64,000 bases of DNA, taken from the NCBI RefSeq assembly GCF_004795915.1, contig NZ_CP039253.1, positions 1,984,001 to 2,048,000 on the forward strand, written 5' to 3'. A program made the translations under genes and the position numbers. Source of the DNA: Rhodococcus sp. PAMC28707 (GTDB lineage Bacteria; Actinomycetota; Actinomycetes; Mycobacteriales; Mycobacteriaceae). The first letter of the stretch is position 1. The number at the start of each line of letters is the position of its first letter. The notes beneath the pieces are model-generated. The model was not told the DNA's origin. It saw nothing but the letters and a program-made list of their open reading frames with translations, and ran no database searches. Positions 42,310 through 51,142 of this stretch are shown here, piece after piece.

Positions 42310-44484
42310 ATGAGCACACCTGTTGCTGTGCGGACACCCACGATCAACGGCGAGGTCGGCAGCGACCGAGTGCTCGTACTGACGATCGACGATCCGACAC
42401 AGTCCACCAACACCATGAACGACGCATTCGGTCAATCGCTGGCGTCGACGATCGACTGGCTCGAGACACACCGTGACGACTTCGACGGCGTCATCATGAC
42501 CTCGGGAAAAGACTCTTTCTTCTCCGGTGGCGATCTCGAGTTGCTACGTGACGCCGGTCCGAGCGATCACGCGGCGATAGCGGCAGCGCTCGATTTCACC
42601 AAGGACAAGTTCCGGCGTCTCGAGCAGCTGGGCAAGCCGGTCGTGGCCGCGCTCAACGGCACAGCACTCGGCGGAGGCTACGAAATCGCACTCGCCTGTC
42701 ATTATCGAATCGCACTGAACAAGCGGAACTCTCGTTTCGGACTTCCCGAAGTGACCCTCGGACTTCTCCCCGGCGCCGGAGGCGTCACCAGGACCGTTCG
42801 AATGTTCGGCATCGTCCCAGCGCTGACTCAGGTGATCGGGCAAGGGCAACGGTATCGGCCCGCTCAGGCACTCGAACTCGGATTGGTCGACGAGGTCGCC
42901 GACACCGAGGATGCGATGATGGCCGCGGCTCGGGCTTGGATCGTCGCCAATCCTGACGCTTCACAGCCATGGGACCGGAAAGGTTTCAAGATACCTGGAG
43001 GAACGGCGGCATCGTCCGGCATGGCGGCTCAGTTGCCGGCTGTCGCCGCTACCGTTCGTAAGCAAGTCAAGGGCGCACCGATGCCGGCACCCATTTCAGT
43101 GGTCGCCGCCGCTGTGGAGGGGTCGGTACTGGATTTCGACTCGGCTTCGCGCGTGGAGACCAGGCACTGCACATCCCTCGCGTGCGGACCCGTCTCAGGA
43201 AATCTGATTCAGTCGATGTTCTTCGATCTCGGTTCGATCAACAAGGGTGTTTCGCGTCCCACCGCTGAGCCGCACCGCGTGCCGGAAAAGGTCTTGGTGA
43301 TCGGCGCAGGCATGATGGGTGCAGCCATCGCATACGTCGTCGCCTCGGCAAAGGTGCCCGTCGTACTGCGCGATGTGTCCCTCGAATCGGCTGAGCGCGG
43401 AAAAGACTACGCTCGTTCGATTCTCGGCAAGTCTGTTGCCAAAGGCCGAACGACGCAGCAGGCCGCAGACGTTGTCCTTTCACTCATCACCGCGAGTGCG
43501 GATGCAGCAGATGCCGAGGGCTGCGATCTGGTCGTGGAAGCCGTGTTCGAGGATCCGGCCGTCAAGCAGGATGCGTTCGAGGCAGTCGACAAATACCTCA
43601 CCGTCGATGCCCTGTTGTGCTCCAACACGTCAACTCTGCCGATCACTTCGCTATCCGAGGGTGTTGCGCGGACGGCGGATTTCATCGGCACGCACTTCTT
43701 CTCTCCGGTGGACAAGATGCCTCTGGTGGAGATCGTGGTGGGCGAGCACACCAGCGACTCTGCGCTGGCGCGCGCGTTCGACTTCGTTCGGCTGATCGGC
43801 AAGACCCCGATTGTCGTCGGAGACAGTCACGGATTCTTTACTACTCGAGTCATCGGCCGCTTCATGGACGAGGCGATCTCCCTGATCGCCGAGGGCGTGC
43901 ATCCGGCAACCGTCGAGCAGGCTGCCCTCCAGGCCGGCTACCCGTCCGGGGCCCTAGCCCTCATGGACGAGATCTCCTTGACACTCTCCCGCCACATCCG
44001 CGAGGGAATGGCCGACGCTGCTCGCGTAGACGGTCGGGACTGGATCGGCTCGAAGTCCTACGCGCTGGTCGACCGCATGGTCGATGAGTTCGAGCGTCCC
44101 GGGCGCAAGTCGGGACGCGGTTTTTACGACTATGCAGAAGACGGTTCCAAAGCAGGGCTGTGGCCCGGTCTCGTCGAGCACTACCTCCGCGCCGATCATG
44201 GAATTCCGTTCGAGGACATGATGGATCGAATGCTGATCGCGCAATCGCTGGACTCGATCGCGTGTCTCGACGAGGGTGTGCTGCGTACGGTGGCGGACGC
44301 CAACATCGGCTCCATCATGGGAATCGGTTATCCCGCTTGGACCGGGGGGGTGCTCCAATTCGTCAACCAGTTCGACGGCGGTCTGGCCGGATTCGTCGAT
44401 CGAGCCGACGAACTACGGGCACGCTACGGTGATCGCTTCATCGTGCCGTCCTCACTGCGCGCGCGCACCGAGCGGTACCTCTGA
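42310..44484 (+). CDS. fadB: Two-domain enoyl-CoA hydratase / 3-hydroxyacyl-CoA dehydrogenase (FadB/FadJ type)
   Basis: A 724-residue multifunctional beta-oxidation alpha subunit. Residues about 1-190 are a crotonase domain (FFSGGDLELL, LGGGYEIALACHY, GLPEVTLGLLPGAGG with the catalytic Glu). Residues about 320-620 are the NAD-binding and C-terminal 3-hydroxyacyl-CoA dehydrogenase domains (VLVIGAGMMGAAIAYV, CSNTSTLPIT, GTHFFSPVDKMPLVEIV). The C-terminal repeat GIGYPAWTGGVLQFV completes the fold. A GAAGGA ribosome site precedes the ATG. Together with the thiolase upstream it forms a full trifunctional system. Confidence 0.94.
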   Translation: MSTPVAVRTPTINGEVGSDRVLVLTIDDPTQSTNTMNDAFGQSLASTIDWLETHRDDFDGVIMTSGKDSFFSGGDLELLRDAGPSDHAAIAAALDFTKDKFRRLEQLGKPVVAALNGTALGGGYEIALACHYRIALNKRNSRFGLPEVTLGLLPGAGGVTRTVRMFGIVPALTQVIGQGQRYRPAQALELGLVDEVADTEDAMMAAARAWIVANPDASQPWDRKGFKIPGGTAASSGMAAQLPAVAATVRKQVKGAPMPAPISVVAAAVEGSVLDFDSASRVETRHCTSLACGPVSGNLIQSMFFDLGSINKGVSRPTAEPHRVPEKVLVIGAGMMGAAIAYVVASAKVPVVLRDVSLESAERGKDYARSILGKSVAKGRTTQQAADVVLSLITASADAADAEGCDLVVEAVFEDPAVKQDAFEAVDKYLTVDALLCSNTSTLPITSLSEGVARTADFIGTHFFSPVDKMPLVEIVVGEHTSDSALARAFDFVRLIGKTPIVVGDSHGFFTTRVIGRFMDEAISLIAEGVHPATVEQAALQAGYPSGALALMDEISLTLSRHIREGMADAARVDGRDWIGSKSYALVDRMVDEFERPGRKSGRGFYDYAEDGSKAGLWPGLVEHYLRADHGIPFEDMMDRMLIAQSLDSIACLDEGVLRTVADANIGSIMGIGYPAWTGGVLQFVNQFDGGLAGFVDRADELRARYGDRFIVPSSLRARTERYL

Positions 44485-44512
44485 CGTCTCACACAGTCGG
44501 CGCGATGCGATC

Positions 44513-45148
44513 ATGAAATCTATGCCCGCTGTGAACACACCCAAATGGAGTCGACTGGAACCAGACGAAAGACGGACGCAAATCCTGGCCAGCGCCGTTC
44601 GTTTGTTCGGCGACAAGCCGTATGCCGAAGTCTCGATGGCCGATGTCGCCGAGTCCGCGGGGGTTGCCCGCGGACTCATCCACCACTACATCGGTGGCAA
44701 GCGCGATCTGTACCTCGAGAGCGTGCGCTTCCTGGTCACCGTCCCGCCGATCGAGGCCGTGAACCTGCCGACAGGATCGCTCGAGGAACGTGCCAGAGGC
44801 AGCGTGCATTGGCTGGTGGGGGTCATCGAGACCCATGGCACGGCATGGGTGTCCATGGCGAGCGGTTCGGGTGTCGACGAGCAGGTCGCCCAGATCCTCG
44901 ACGAAGCGGACGATCTCGCCGCCGAACGCGTGCTCGACGCCACGGCCTTCCAGGGAGGGCGTGGCGATCGCATCCTCACCACGTCGGCGGTGCGTGTGTT
45001 CGGTGGAATGGTCAAGGCCGCCGGCCGTGAATGGCTGATCCGTGGAACCCTGACCAGGGGGCAGGTCGAGAGATTGCTGACGGACGTCCTCGTCACCGTT
45101 CTCGCAACGGCGCAATCCATGGCCACTGAGGACAACCGAGAGCTATAG
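44513..45148 (+). CDS. TetR/AcrR family transcriptional regulator (probable local repressor)
   Basis: A 211-residue TetR protein. The helix-turn-helix is VSMADVAESAGVARGLIHHYI (about residues 41-61), followed by GGKRDLYLESVRF. The C-terminal domain is Ala- and Val-rich and should bind an acyl-type ligand. It lies 28 bases after the hydratase/dehydrogenase gene in the same direction and is flanked by two copies of the TTGRCA-N3-TGCCAA operator, so it most likely represses both the upstream operon, which includes itself, and the downstream ligase-aldehyde dehydrogenase pair. ATG 44513 is chosen; 44522 is possible. Confidence 0.9.
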   Translation: MKSMPAVNTPKWSRLEPDERRTQILASAVRLFGDKPYAEVSMADVAESAGVARGLIHHYIGGKRDLYLESVRFLVTVPPIEAVNLPTGSLEERARGSVHWLVGVIETHGTAWVSMASGSGVDEQVAQILDEADDLAAERVLDATAFQGGRGDRILTTSAVRVFGGMVKAAGREWLIRGTLTRGQVERLLTDVLVTVLATAQSMATEDNREL

Positions 45149-45206
45149 CAGCACAGTTATTTTCGGCAAATTGCGATTGCTGTGCGGCATCCCCACAACA
45201 TCCCTA

Positions 45207-45221
45207 TTGACACGGTGCCAA
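45207..45221. promoter_or_regulatory. Second copy of the TetR-type operator, before the acyl-CoA ligase
   Basis: TTGACA-CGG-TGCCAA repeats the core of the operator at 39820-39840 with one change (A for G) and the same three-base spacer. With flanking bases the near-dyad extends to TATTGACAC-G-GTGCCAATA. It ends 65 bases before the ligase start. Confidence 0.72.
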
Positions 45222-45286
45222 TAAGGTGGGAATGTGACCGTATTCACTCCGGGCATTTGCCCCCTCTCGCCACAAGGGACTCCGCC

Positions 45287-46834
45287 ATGTATCTCACTCA
45301 AGGCCTCCACCGAGCCTCAGTAACAACCCCGCACCGAGCCGCCACTGTTATCGGTGACCGGGTACGCACCTTTGCCGAGCAGATCGACCGCGTAGCTCGA
45401 TTCGCCGCTGGACTGCACTCGATCGGCGTCGAGAGCGGCGACCGGGTGGCCATGTTGGCGTTCAACAGCGACCGCTACTCCGAATACCTACTGGCAGTGC
45501 CCTGGGCCGATGCCGTACTCAACCCGGTCAACATCCGCTGGTCACCCGTCGAGGTCGCCTACGCCCTCAACGATTCGGATACCAAGGTTCTCCTGGTCGA
45601 TGACACTTTCGCGGCCATGGCACCTGCACTGCGCGCAGCATGTGCGAACCTCGAGACCATCGTCCATTGTGGCGACGGCCCCACACCTGAAGGCATGGTC
45701 TCGTACGAGAACCTCGTCGAGTCCAACGACCCCGTTTCCGATGCGCGACGCAGCGGAGATGAACTGGCCGGACTGTTCTACACCGGCGGCACCACTGGGT
45801 TCCCCAAGGGTGTAATGCTCTCGCACACCAACCTCGTCACCTCGGGTTTGGGGACTGTCGCCACTGGGCAATTGCTCGACGACGCCTCGATTCTTCTGCA
45901 CGCCGCACCGATGTTCCACCTCGCCGACCTTGCGGCATGGGTAGGGCAGGTCATGCTCGGTGGAACGCACGTGATGGTTCCGTTCTTCGAGCCCACCGCC
46001 GTACTCGAAGCTATCCAAAAGCACTCCATCACAGACGTTTTGTTGGTGCCCACGATGATCCAGCTACTCGTCGACCACCCTTCGCTGAGCACCTTCGACA
46101 CATCCTCGCTCAGCCGGGTGCTCTACGGTGGCTCCCCCATCTCGGCCGGAGTCCTCGAGCGCACTCAGTCTCGACTTCCGCGGGCCCGGCTCACCCAGGC
46201 CTACGGTATGACCGAGCTTGCTCCCGTTGCCTCCCTCCTGTGGCCCGAACATCATGTGGGGGAACGTATCGGATCGGCAGGCAGGGCAGCACCACACTCC
46301 GAAATTCAAATTCTCGATCCTGCCGATAGGCCCGTGGAAACCGGGGCAGTCGGCGAAATTTGCGTCCGCGGCGGACATGTCATGCTGGGCTACTGGAACA
46401 AACCTGCGGAGACAGCGGCCGCCATTCGTGACGGCTGGATGCACACCGGCGACGTAGGGTACCTCGACGACGATGGTTTCCTGTTCGTGGTGGATCGTCT
46501 GAAGGACATGATCATCACCGGTGGTGAGAACGTCTACAGTGCCGAAGTGGAAAGTGCGCTCAGCCTGCATCCCGCGATATTGGCTTGCGCGGTAATCGGC
46601 GTGCCGGATCCGGAGTGGGGCGAACGAGTCCATGCGTGCGTGGTTCTCACAGAGGGTCTTTCACCGTCCGTGGAGGAACTCCGCGAGCACACCCGAAGCT
46701 ACGTCGCCGGTTACAAGACACCGCGCACCATCGAGTTCGTCACCGCGCTACCGATGAGCGGCGCAGGCAAGATCATGAAGCGTGAACTCCGTACTGCACA
46801 CGAATCCAAGACCGGGCTCGAGGTCTCCCCGTGA
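45287..46834 (+). CDS. Acyl-CoA ligase (AMP-binding family)
   Basis: A 515-residue adenylate-forming acid-CoA ligase. The core motif is LFYTGGTTGFPKGVMLSH (about 163-180), followed by QAYGMTELAPV, GWMHTGDVGYLDDDG, DRLKDMIITGGENVYSAEVE and the C-terminal Lys in MSGAGKIMKREL. It is of the medium-chain or aromatic-acid type and would prime the substrate for the neighbouring beta-oxidation enzymes. I chose the ATG at 45287, which has AAGGGA upstream; the longer frame crosses the operator. Its stop overlaps the next gene's GTG by four bases. Confidence 0.93.
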   Translation: MYLTQGLHRASVTTPHRAATVIGDRVRTFAEQIDRVARFAAGLHSIGVESGDRVAMLAFNSDRYSEYLLAVPWADAVLNPVNIRWSPVEVAYALNDSDTKVLLVDDTFAAMAPALRAACANLETIVHCGDGPTPEGMVSYENLVESNDPVSDARRSGDELAGLFYTGGTTGFPKGVMLSHTNLVTSGLGTVATGQLLDDASILLHAAPMFHLADLAAWVGQVMLGGTHVMVPFFEPTAVLEAIQKHSITDVLLVPTMIQLLVDHPSLSTFDTSSLSRVLYGGSPISAGVLERTQSRLPRARLTQAYGMTELAPVASLLWPEHHVGERIGSAGRAAPHSEIQILDPADRPVETGAVGEICVRGGHVMLGYWNKPAETAAAIRDGWMHTGDVGYLDDDGFLFVVDRLKDMIITGGENVYSAEVESALSLHPAILACAVIGVPDPEWGERVHACVVLTEGLSPSVEELREHTRSYVAGYKTPRTIEFVTALPMSGAGKIMKRELRTAHESKTGLEVSP

Positions 46835-48351
46835 CTCGGCAGACTTCGACTGTCCAGGGGTCGACTGTCCCTACATCGAAGTCGACCAGTTTCGATTCGG
46901 TCTCGCCGATCGATGACCGCCATATCGGCACCTTCGACAAGGCGTCGGCGGAGAGCGTAGCAGCAGTGGTCGCAGAGGCACGTCGCGTCGAGCTCGAGTG
47001 GTCTTCGCTCCCACCGAGGTCACGGATTCGTCATCTCAGGGCCTGGCGTCACGAAATATGGAGTCGAAGAACCGAATTCATCGATTTGATCCATCGGGAG
47101 AACGGGAAGCCTGCCGAGGACGCATTGCTCGAGATCGTGCTGACCCTCGAGCACATCGCATGGGCAGAGGGCCATGCACCGCGACTGCTACGGACTCGCC
47201 GCGTCAATCCCGGTCTGCTGTTGGCCAACTACTCTGCCCGGGTCGACAAGGTCGCGCTCGGAGTCGTCGGCGTCATCGGGCCGTGGAACTACCCACTGTA
47301 TGCGCCGAACAGCGCCATCTCCTCGGCGCTGGCAGCAGGCAACTGCGTCGTGTTCAAACCGAGCGAGTACACCCCGGCTGTCGGGGCCAGATACGTTCAG
47401 GCATTTCACGACGCAAATCCGACGTTGCCCACCGGGGTACTCTCGCTGGTCACGGGATTCGGAGACACCGGTGCCGCGCTGTGCCGCAGCGGAGTCGACA
47501 AGATCGCGTTCACCGGTTCGACCAGCACCGGCTCGAAGATCATGACCACGTGCGCCGAGACGCTCACTCCGGTCGTCATGGAATGTGGCGGTAAGGATCC
47601 GGTGATCGTCGCCGCCGACGCCGATGTCGCGGCCGCCGCTGAGGCGGTCGCCTGGGGCGCATTCACCAATGGTGGCCAGACGTGTATCGGGGTCGAGCGC
47701 GTATACGTCGAGCGCAGCGTCTCCGACGAGTTCATCGCCGGACTCGTCGAGCATGCGCGCCGAATTCGACCGGGTGGCGACGCGTCCGCTACCTACGGGC
47801 CGATGACGATGCCCGCTCAAATCGAGATCGTGCGAGGACATCTCGAGGATGCCGCGGCAGCGGGGGGCCGGGCGTTGATCGGCGGGCTCGATTCGATCGG
47901 GCCGCGGTTCATCGGGCCGACCGTGTTGGTCGACACTCCCGAGGACTGCTCGGCAGTTCGTGAGGAGACATTCGGTCCCACCGTCACAGTCTGCGAAGTC
48001 GACGATCTCGACGAGGCGATCCGCCGCGCCAACGACCATCGATACGCGCTCGGAGCGTCGGTCTTCTCGCGCCGCCGCGGACAGGAGATTGCGGTCCGAC
48101 TGGTATGCGGTCAGGTGACCGTGAACTCGGTGATCGCGTTTGCCGGAATGGGCTCGGTCCCGATGGGCGGCGTCGGTGCCAGCGGATTCGGCAGGGTGCA
48201 CGGCGACGAAGGATTTGCAGAGTTCTGTCGAACCCGAAGTCGCGTGAGCAAGATGTTCGACATCCCCGGCTTCGAGTTGGTCACCCTGCGTCGCAAACGC
48301 TGGGTGGCGCAGTTGATCGACCGCCTGCTCTGGATCCGCCACCGCGCATGA
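46831..48351 (+). CDS. Aldehyde dehydrogenase family protein
   Basis: A 506-residue NAD(P)-dependent aldehyde dehydrogenase of the fatty-aldehyde-like group. It shows GPWNYPLYAPNSA, FTGSTSTGSKI, the general-base Glu in VMECGGKDPVIV and the nucleophile Cys in GGQTCIGVERVYVE. Like the enzyme at 25182-26735 it carries a basic, hydrophobic C-terminal tail (LRRKRWVAQLIDRLLW) that may touch the membrane. The GTG start overlaps the ligase stop (GTGA), so the two are translationally coupled: aldehyde to acid to acyl-CoA for the adjacent beta-oxidation genes. Confidence 0.93.
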   Translation: MTRQTSTVQGSTVPTSKSTSFDSVSPIDDRHIGTFDKASAESVAAVVAEARRVELEWSSLPPRSRIRHLRAWRHEIWSRRTEFIDLIHRENGKPAEDALLEIVLTLEHIAWAEGHAPRLLRTRRVNPGLLLANYSARVDKVALGVVGVIGPWNYPLYAPNSAISSALAAGNCVVFKPSEYTPAVGARYVQAFHDANPTLPTGVLSLVTGFGDTGAALCRSGVDKIAFTGSTSTGSKIMTTCAETLTPVVMECGGKDPVIVAADADVAAAAEAVAWGAFTNGGQTCIGVERVYVERSVSDEFIAGLVEHARRIRPGGDASATYGPMTMPAQIEIVRGHLEDAAAAGGRALIGGLDSIGPRFIGPTVLVDTPEDCSAVREETFGPTVTVCEVDDLDEAIRRANDHRYALGASVFSRRRGQEIAVRLVCGQVTVNSVIAFAGMGSVPMGGVGASGFGRVHGDEGFAEFCRTRSRVSKMFDIPGFELVTLRRKRWVAQLIDRLLWIRHRA

Positions 48352-48364
48352 TCTGCAGTGATTT

Positions 48365-48952
48365 CTACGACTTCGATGCGGTGCGCTCTGCGACGAGCAA
48401 CGGGACGATGTTGCGGTGCGCAAACGTGAGCAGGTCCTCGTATGTCTCGAGCGGAGCGCCTGCCGAAGGCGTCAATAAGATCGAATGCACGACGCGTGCA
48501 ACGATTTCCGGCGCATCAGGCACTGCGAATGTCTTCGTGCCGGATTCGTCTAGCGCAATCTGAGTTGCGGCCCTGATAGCAGGCTCGAGCAGGGCCGACG
48601 CATTGATAGTCAGCTGTTCCAACACCACGGGGCTCTCGGAATCGAACATTTTCAACAACACCGGATTGGTACGGACCGAGTCGATCGTCGTCGCGAAACC
48701 ATGTGCGACACGGTCTTCTCGCGAAGATTGCTCCGCGGCCGACTTCGCCAGCGACGCAAAAAGCCGTGATGACTCGCGTGCCATGACAGCTTGCACCAAC
48801 TCGTCCTTGGACCCGATCCGGCGGTAGACGGTCACCCGGTTGATCCGGGCTCGCTTTGCGACGTCTCCGATCGTTGTACGAGCGATGCCGACCTGCCCGA
48901 ACAGCTCGAACGCGGCATCGAGAATGGGGCCATCGTCTCCGTCGGGATGCAT
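48365..48952 (-). CDS. TetR/AcrR family transcriptional regulator
   Basis: A 195-residue TetR repressor with helix-turn-helix TTIGDVAKRARINRVTVYRRI (about residues 26-46) and a helical effector domain. It is divergent from the PF10118-reductase-monooxygenase-SDR operon across 113 bases that hold a perfect 10-bp inverted repeat, the likely operator for both directions. Its end is 13 bases from the convergent aldehyde dehydrogenase gene. Confidence 0.9.
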   Translation of the reverse strand: MHPDGDDGPILDAAFELFGQVGIARTTIGDVAKRARINRVTVYRRIGSKDELVQAVMARESSRLFASLAKSAAEQSSREDRVAHGFATTIDSVRTNPVLLKMFDSESPVVLEQLTINASALLEPAIRAATQIALDESGTKTFAVPDAPEIVARVVHSILLTPSAGAPLETYEDLLTFAHRNIVPLLVAERTASKS

Positions 48953-49000
48953 TGTTCGATCTTAGCGGCCACCTGTTCGTCGACCATCCGCCTTTTGCAT

Positions 49001-49025
49001 CATTGCAACACAGATTGTTGCAATG
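49001..49025. promoter_or_regulatory. Operator between the TetR gene and the monooxygenase operon
   Basis: Perfect inverted repeat CATTGCAACA-CAGAT-TGTTGCAATG, 48 bases from the TetR start and 40 bases from the start of the divergent operon. The half-site TTGCAACA recalls TetR operators such as those of the QacR/FadR-like group. Confidence 0.8.
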
Positions 49026-49065
49026 TAACATCGACGAGAACATTACCCGCAGAAATGGAGTTCGG

Positions 49066-49995
49066 ATGTCTCGAAACAACGCGGTCGACACGACAAGCAA
49101 GGCGCACACCGACGAGTCCTACGCGATCGTCGCGCGCGCGGTGAAATTCGATTGGTCGAACGTCCCGCTTCAATACATCCCTGGGGAGTGGTACGCCACG
49201 CACTTCTGGAACGTGATGCACCTGGTGTTGCCCGAGGGTGAACGCGCCATGGCCGATGTCTTCGCGCGCGCCCTGCCCTTCATCGACGACCCCCGGTTGC
49301 GCGAAGAAGTGGTCGGTTTCGTGGGGCAGGAAGCAACTCACGCGTCTTCGCACGAAAGCTTTCGCGACTACCTGATCGCTCACGGAGTGGACATCGAACC
49401 CATCCTTCGGCGCATCCGATTCGCAGTAGGGGTGGTTTTCGGTGACCATGGCCTGACTGGCCGAGCAGGGAAGATGTGGCTGAACGAACGCCTGGGCATT
49501 TATGCGGCTGCAGAGCATTTCACCGCCGTCGTAGGTGAATGGTTGCTCGACAACACCGAATTCGACCGACTCGGAGTAGATCCGACGATGCTGGATCTGC
49601 TGCGCTGGCACGGTGCGGAAGAACTCGAGCACCGCAACGTCGCATTCGATGCATTCCAGTACGTAGACGGAGGTGGATTTCGACGCGCCCGGACTGCTGT
49701 CGCGGCGAGCGCCGGGCTGGCCCTTCTGTGGTTCAGCACAGCGGCATATCTGTACAAGAACCCGGTTGCCACTCCGCGCTCAGGCAAAGGCCGCCTACGT
49801 CGGCGCCTTCACACACCTTGGCCTCTCGCGTTCGCGAAAGCCTCACGTAAACAATTGATTCCAGGACTATCGTTTCTCTTCGTGCAGCTCGCGCTGTATA
49901 TCCGTCCAGGTTTCCACCCCTCGGGCATGGGCGACATCAATAAAGCTGTGCAATATCTGGCCAAGTCTCCCGCAGCATTGGCAACGCAACAGTGA
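49066..49995 (+). CDS. PF10118 family metal-dependent hydrolase-like protein
   Basis: A 309-residue predicted metal-dependent hydrolase (COG3687/PF10118). Carboxylate-histidine motifs arranged like a ferritin-type di-metal site are EATHASSHE (about 86), AAAEHFTAVVGEW and GAEELEHRNVAFD (about 185). A hydrophobic segment near residues 215-232 (AASAGLALLWFSTAAYLY) may anchor it to the membrane. The family often sits beside the reductase and monooxygenase seen here. The true reaction is not established; a di-iron oxidase or desaturase-like role is possible. The ATG at 49066 has GGAG upstream, and the stop overlaps the next start. Confidence 0.82.
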   Translation: MSRNNAVDTTSKAHTDESYAIVARAVKFDWSNVPLQYIPGEWYATHFWNVMHLVLPEGERAMADVFARALPFIDDPRLREEVVGFVGQEATHASSHESFRDYLIAHGVDIEPILRRIRFAVGVVFGDHGLTGRAGKMWLNERLGIYAAAEHFTAVVGEWLLDNTEFDRLGVDPTMLDLLRWHGAEELEHRNVAFDAFQYVDGGGFRRARTAVAASAGLALLWFSTAAYLYKNPVATPRSGKGRLRRRLHTPWPLAFAKASRKQLIPGLSFLFVQLALYIRPGFHPSGMGDINKAVQYLAKSPAALATQQ

Positions 49996-51122
49996 GCAGA
50001 GACAACATGACTCAACAGCCGACATCGGTCGAAACCCGGAGCCACTTGGGCGATACCACCGTCACCGATCCTGGTGTCGGACTCAGAGCTATCGGGGCCG
50101 TATCTCGGATCTACGCCAAACTTGTGACGGACTCCTCGATCGTCACCGCCCTCTCCCCGGCTCGCCCACGAAGAAGCACTGGGTACGAGTTCGAGATGAT
50201 CATCGACGACATCGTCGAGGAGACAGAGGACGTCCGATCACTTTTGCTCCGCCGACGCGACGGCGCACCACTCCCCACGTGGCATCCCGGCGCGCACGTC
50301 GACATCACCACACCGTCGGGAGAATTGCGTCAGTACTCGCTCGCCGGCCTCCCCACTGGGGGCGAGCATTATCGAATCAGTGTTCGCAGAATTCCTGGTG
50401 GCCGAGTGTCCAGCGAGATCCACAACCTCGAGTGCGGCGATCTCGTTCGAGTTCGCGGTCCTCGCAATGCCTTTCCGATGGCACGGGCCGACAATTACCT
50501 CTTCGTCGCAGCAGGAATCGGCATCACGCCTATTCGTTCTATGATCGAGCGCGCCGTAGTGGACAAAGTTCCATGGACTCTTTACTACCACGGACGATCT
50601 CGCGCAACCCTTCCTTTCGTCGCCGAGCTGAGTCGGTTGGCTCTGACATCGGGCGGCCGCCTGATTCTCGCGGCCGACGATATCGACGGTCTACCTAATC
50701 CTGAAACGATCATCGAACTCGCGGCGGTCGACTCCGCAATGTACGTGTGCGGACCGGCGGCGCTCTCAAGAAAGCTTCGCGACGAGTCCATACGAAACAG
50801 CAGAATTCAGGAGTTTCATGCCGAACTTTTCGCTCCGCCCGCAGTAACCGACGGTAAACCCTTCACGCTCCACTTGAACCGTTCTGGTGAAACGATTGCC
50901 GTTGGCGCACAGGAGACTGCACTCGACGCACTTCGCCGGTCGAGGCCCGATCAACCGTACTCGTGTCGTCAGGGCTTCTGCGGGGTCTGCGTCGTCGGAC
51001 TCGTCGAAGGCCGGGTCGATCATCGCGACCGCGTACTCGATGCCACCGAGCGGAAGACCGCGCTCACACCGTGTGTTTCGCGAGCTGCTGCCGGCGGCGA
51101 AGTCGTCGTCCTCGATCTGTAA
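49992..51122 (+). CDS. Flavin and 2Fe-2S reductase (PDR/VanB-type oxidoreductase)
   Basis: A 376-residue electron-transfer protein with three modules: a flavin domain (LRQYSLAG near residue 112), an NAD domain (GIGITPIRSMI near 176) and a C-terminal plant-type ferredoxin. The cluster ligands are in YSCRQGFCGVCVVG, and the fourth is in LTPCVSRA. It would take electrons from NAD(P)H to a partner oxygenase, most likely the PF10118 di-metal protein encoded just upstream. The GTG at 49992 overlaps the preceding stop (GTGA); an ATG 15 bases on is also possible. Confidence 0.92.
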   Translation: MSRDNMTQQPTSVETRSHLGDTTVTDPGVGLRAIGAVSRIYAKLVTDSSIVTALSPARPRRSTGYEFEMIIDDIVEETEDVRSLLLRRRDGAPLPTWHPGAHVDITTPSGELRQYSLAGLPTGGEHYRISVRRIPGGRVSSEIHNLECGDLVRVRGPRNAFPMARADNYLFVAAGIGITPIRSMIERAVVDKVPWTLYYHGRSRATLPFVAELSRLALTSGGRLILAADDIDGLPNPETIIELAAVDSAMYVCGPAALSRKLRDESIRNSRIQEFHAELFAPPAVTDGKPFTLHLNRSGETIAVGAQETALDALRRSRPDQPYSCRQGFCGVCVVGLVEGRVDHRDRVLDATERKTALTPCVSRAAAGGEVVVLDL

Positions 51123-51142
51123 GAAATGGAGTTGAAAATCTC

